Shown here in pieces: positions 62,733 through 64,000 of a stretch of DNA of 64,000 nucleotides. The DNA lies in NCBI GenBank assembly GCA_946902875.1, contig OX336336.1:26801558-26865557 (forward strand), written 5' to 3'. This DNA is from Nematopogon swammerdamellus. Taxonomy: Eukaryota; Arthropoda; Insecta; Lepidoptera; Adelidae. Position numbers and translations under genes: made by a program. The notes under the pieces were generated by a model. The model was not told the origin of the DNA. It saw only the letters and a list, made by a program, of their open reading frames with translations, and ran no database searches. Within the stretch, counting starts at the first letter, position 1. Every line of letters begins with the position of its first letter.

Positions 62733-63134
62733 TATATAAGGTGCTTCGTTAGTCATGTCAATAACTTCGGGAGGGTTACATACACACACAAGTAAACAGG
62801 TTACGCAAAAAAATATATGTTTTTAGCATTACTTTTCGAGAAATTTAACAAAACATGTTTGCTACCTAAACAGTAACCTGTGTGTATCAGTAGGTAACTT
62901 GCATTGTACGGGTTCAATGACCGTACTATGTTCAAACGCAGAACAGCTGTTTGTTGTAAGTAAGTCACAAGGTCACTATGATTGGTTTTTACAGCTACTT
63001 ATTTGATTAATTTTTTTTGTTATTAGAAAAAATGCTACTATAAACATATGTTTTTTTCTTACGTAAAGTGTTCATTTGAGTGTGTATGTAACCCTCCCGA
63101 AGTTATTGACATGACTAACGAAACACCTTATATA
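62733..63134. repeat. Foldback element with arms of about 90 bp
   Basis: 'tatataaggtgcttcgttag...tcaataacttcgggaggg' pairs with 'ccctcccgaagttattgaca...cgaaacaccttatata'. The loop is about 220 bp. Confidence 0.9.
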
Positions 63135-63269
63135 TTGCTAAAGTTACATATTACGGTTAAAAACGTTGATAATAAGTGGCTTATACTTCCAATATTTTAA
63201 CTTAATATTACGCCAAGATATTTTTCATTTCCGCCTGCCTTGTATTTTTATTTTTAATTTTTTTATGTA

Positions 63270-63610
63270 AACCCACATGAGTGGCTGTGCCGAGAGACCA
63301 ATGGTGCATTCGACACAGCCAAAAACACCTCTCCTCGCGAAACCACGCTCAGTTAGGTGCCATGCCGGCAGATTTGCGGACTGTTGCTAGGCTGTCTAGC
63401 CTGTTAATACGACGTTTGCAGACACCCAGCACACCCAGGTTGAAGGATTCGGGAAACACACTCGCTGGAAGACAGTTCCACACCCCAGCTGTGCGACAAA
63501 GAACCGATTTAGAGAACCGATGGGTTCTCAAAAGCCAGAAACGTTGTTACTCCAGAAACGTTGACAAACTTAGATACATATTTATACCAGTCAAATCCCT
63601 CAACGCTTTC
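63270..63610 (-). pseudogene. LINE ORF2 C-terminal fragment, reversed
   Basis: The minus frame reads RTHRFSKSVLCRTAGVWNCL, PASVFPESFNLGVL, then RRINRL, the usual end of a non-LTR reverse-transcriptase protein. The downstream motif 'gtggctgtgccgagagacca' also occurs, diverged, at 38070. Confidence 0.65.
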
Positions 63611-63754
63611 AACTGGTAGTCCATGATCAAAGGGCTTTAAGTTCTAATTATGTATATTCTTAGCTAAATAATTGACAAAAGGATCGCGGCGTAGTTTCAC
63701 ATCAAAGGCTTCCAATTGCGATAACTTTAGAGGTAGATAGACTGAGATAGGTAG

Positions 63755-63938
63755 ACATAGAAAGGTCGGTCGAAACGGCTAGGTCAATAGTTTGTGTTTT
63801 CCGTCCAGTTCAGTGTAGCCGGCACGGCACGACCGAAGGGAAGCACTGGCGTGTCACCAAGTTCACCCGGTGCTATGGGCTGACATCACGGATGTTGTAG
63901 GTGATGTAGCCAACCGTGTCAGTTTCCATAAAAAAAAA
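63755..63938 (+). repeat. SINE-A tail
   Basis: 'aaaggtcggtcgaaacggct' to 'gtgtcagtttccataaaaaa'; 5'-truncated. Confidence 0.9.
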
Positions 63939-64000
63939 GCCTCAGGTGCACTCCGGGAGTGCCGGCAGAAGTGAAAACAACACCGTAAGATTGCTTAAAA

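Larger units (their letters stand above)
62656..63988. repeat. Large inverted-repeat pair of about 50 bp
   Basis: 62656-62709 (ttcacttctgccggcactcc ... ggagtgcacctgaggc) is the reverse complement of 63939-63988. The pair encloses a foldback, a LINE fragment and a SINE tail. It could be the two ends of one element or two copies of a repeat. Confidence 0.6.

Noticed and set aside
58395..64000. Search for the last exons (helices 6-7) of gene 2
   Set aside because: No segment with the family's C-terminal features and splice sites was seen; the interval is repeats. The exons must lie outside the window.

Overview
The window is nuclear DNA of a higher insect, almost certainly a moth or butterfly (Lepidoptera). 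It holds two intron-rich genes of the insect sugar gustatory-receptor family, embedded in very dense SINEs, MITEs, LINE tails and DNA transposons. Several recurrent repeats (the 'cgagcgaagccgcggg' LINE tail, the 'ggccaagtgcgagtcg' repeat, the 'gtaccgtgtggggccggtac' repeat) are ones I associate with lepidopteran genomes. Nothing is bacterial: there are no operons, and the coding exons sit behind GT/AG splice sites.

Host genes. Gene 1 is on the minus strand, with exons at 19666-19739, 11717-11897, 10620-10738, 8804-8983, 6959-7107 and 3329-3451, and runs off the left edge. Gene 2 is on the plus strand, with exons at 43990-44078, 44607-44781, 47480-47598, 48405-48584, 56682-56830 and 58272-58394, and runs off the right edge. 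They are head-to-head paralogues: the last four exons are 119, 180, 149 and 123 nt in both, with matching phases. Both lack their 3' exons (last transmembrane helices) in this window. Gene 1 shows a reading-phase clash between its first two visible exons and a GC donor after the second. A weak two-exon small-protein model lies between the genes (37982-38849).

Transposons with protein remnants. A pogo-like element (31559-36105) carries a long transposase ORF with a complete D,D,D triad, split from its C-terminal PHD-like finger by a 1.86-kb element with a 24-bp terminal inverted repeat (TIR) and a perfect 8-bp target duplication. A DDE-type element (50446-52663) has a broken transposase. Directly beside it is a 2.5-kb element with inverted repeats of about 450 bp (52749-55249) that carries a transposase-like C-terminus. 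A short relative of that last family at 1288-2651 has lost the middle of its gene. Degraded LINE reverse-transcriptase/RNase H pieces occur at 2680, 20500, 26335, 26735, 45605, 49130 and 63270, and a BEL/Pao-type gag piece at 25320.

SINEs. The dominant repeat is a modular SINE superfamily with more than 30 copies. One type has a head that combines a tRNA-like A box and B box with a 5S-rRNA-like control region. A second replaces that head with the end of another repeat (called C here). A third has an ordinary tRNA-Leu/Ser-like head. All share a related body and tail, and nesting plus a target duplication show that they moved.

Repeat names (SINE-A1, A1L, A2, A3, B, C, D, E, F, G, H, K) are local labels for this window only. 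Boundaries of repeats were read by eye and are approximate to about 5-15 bp.
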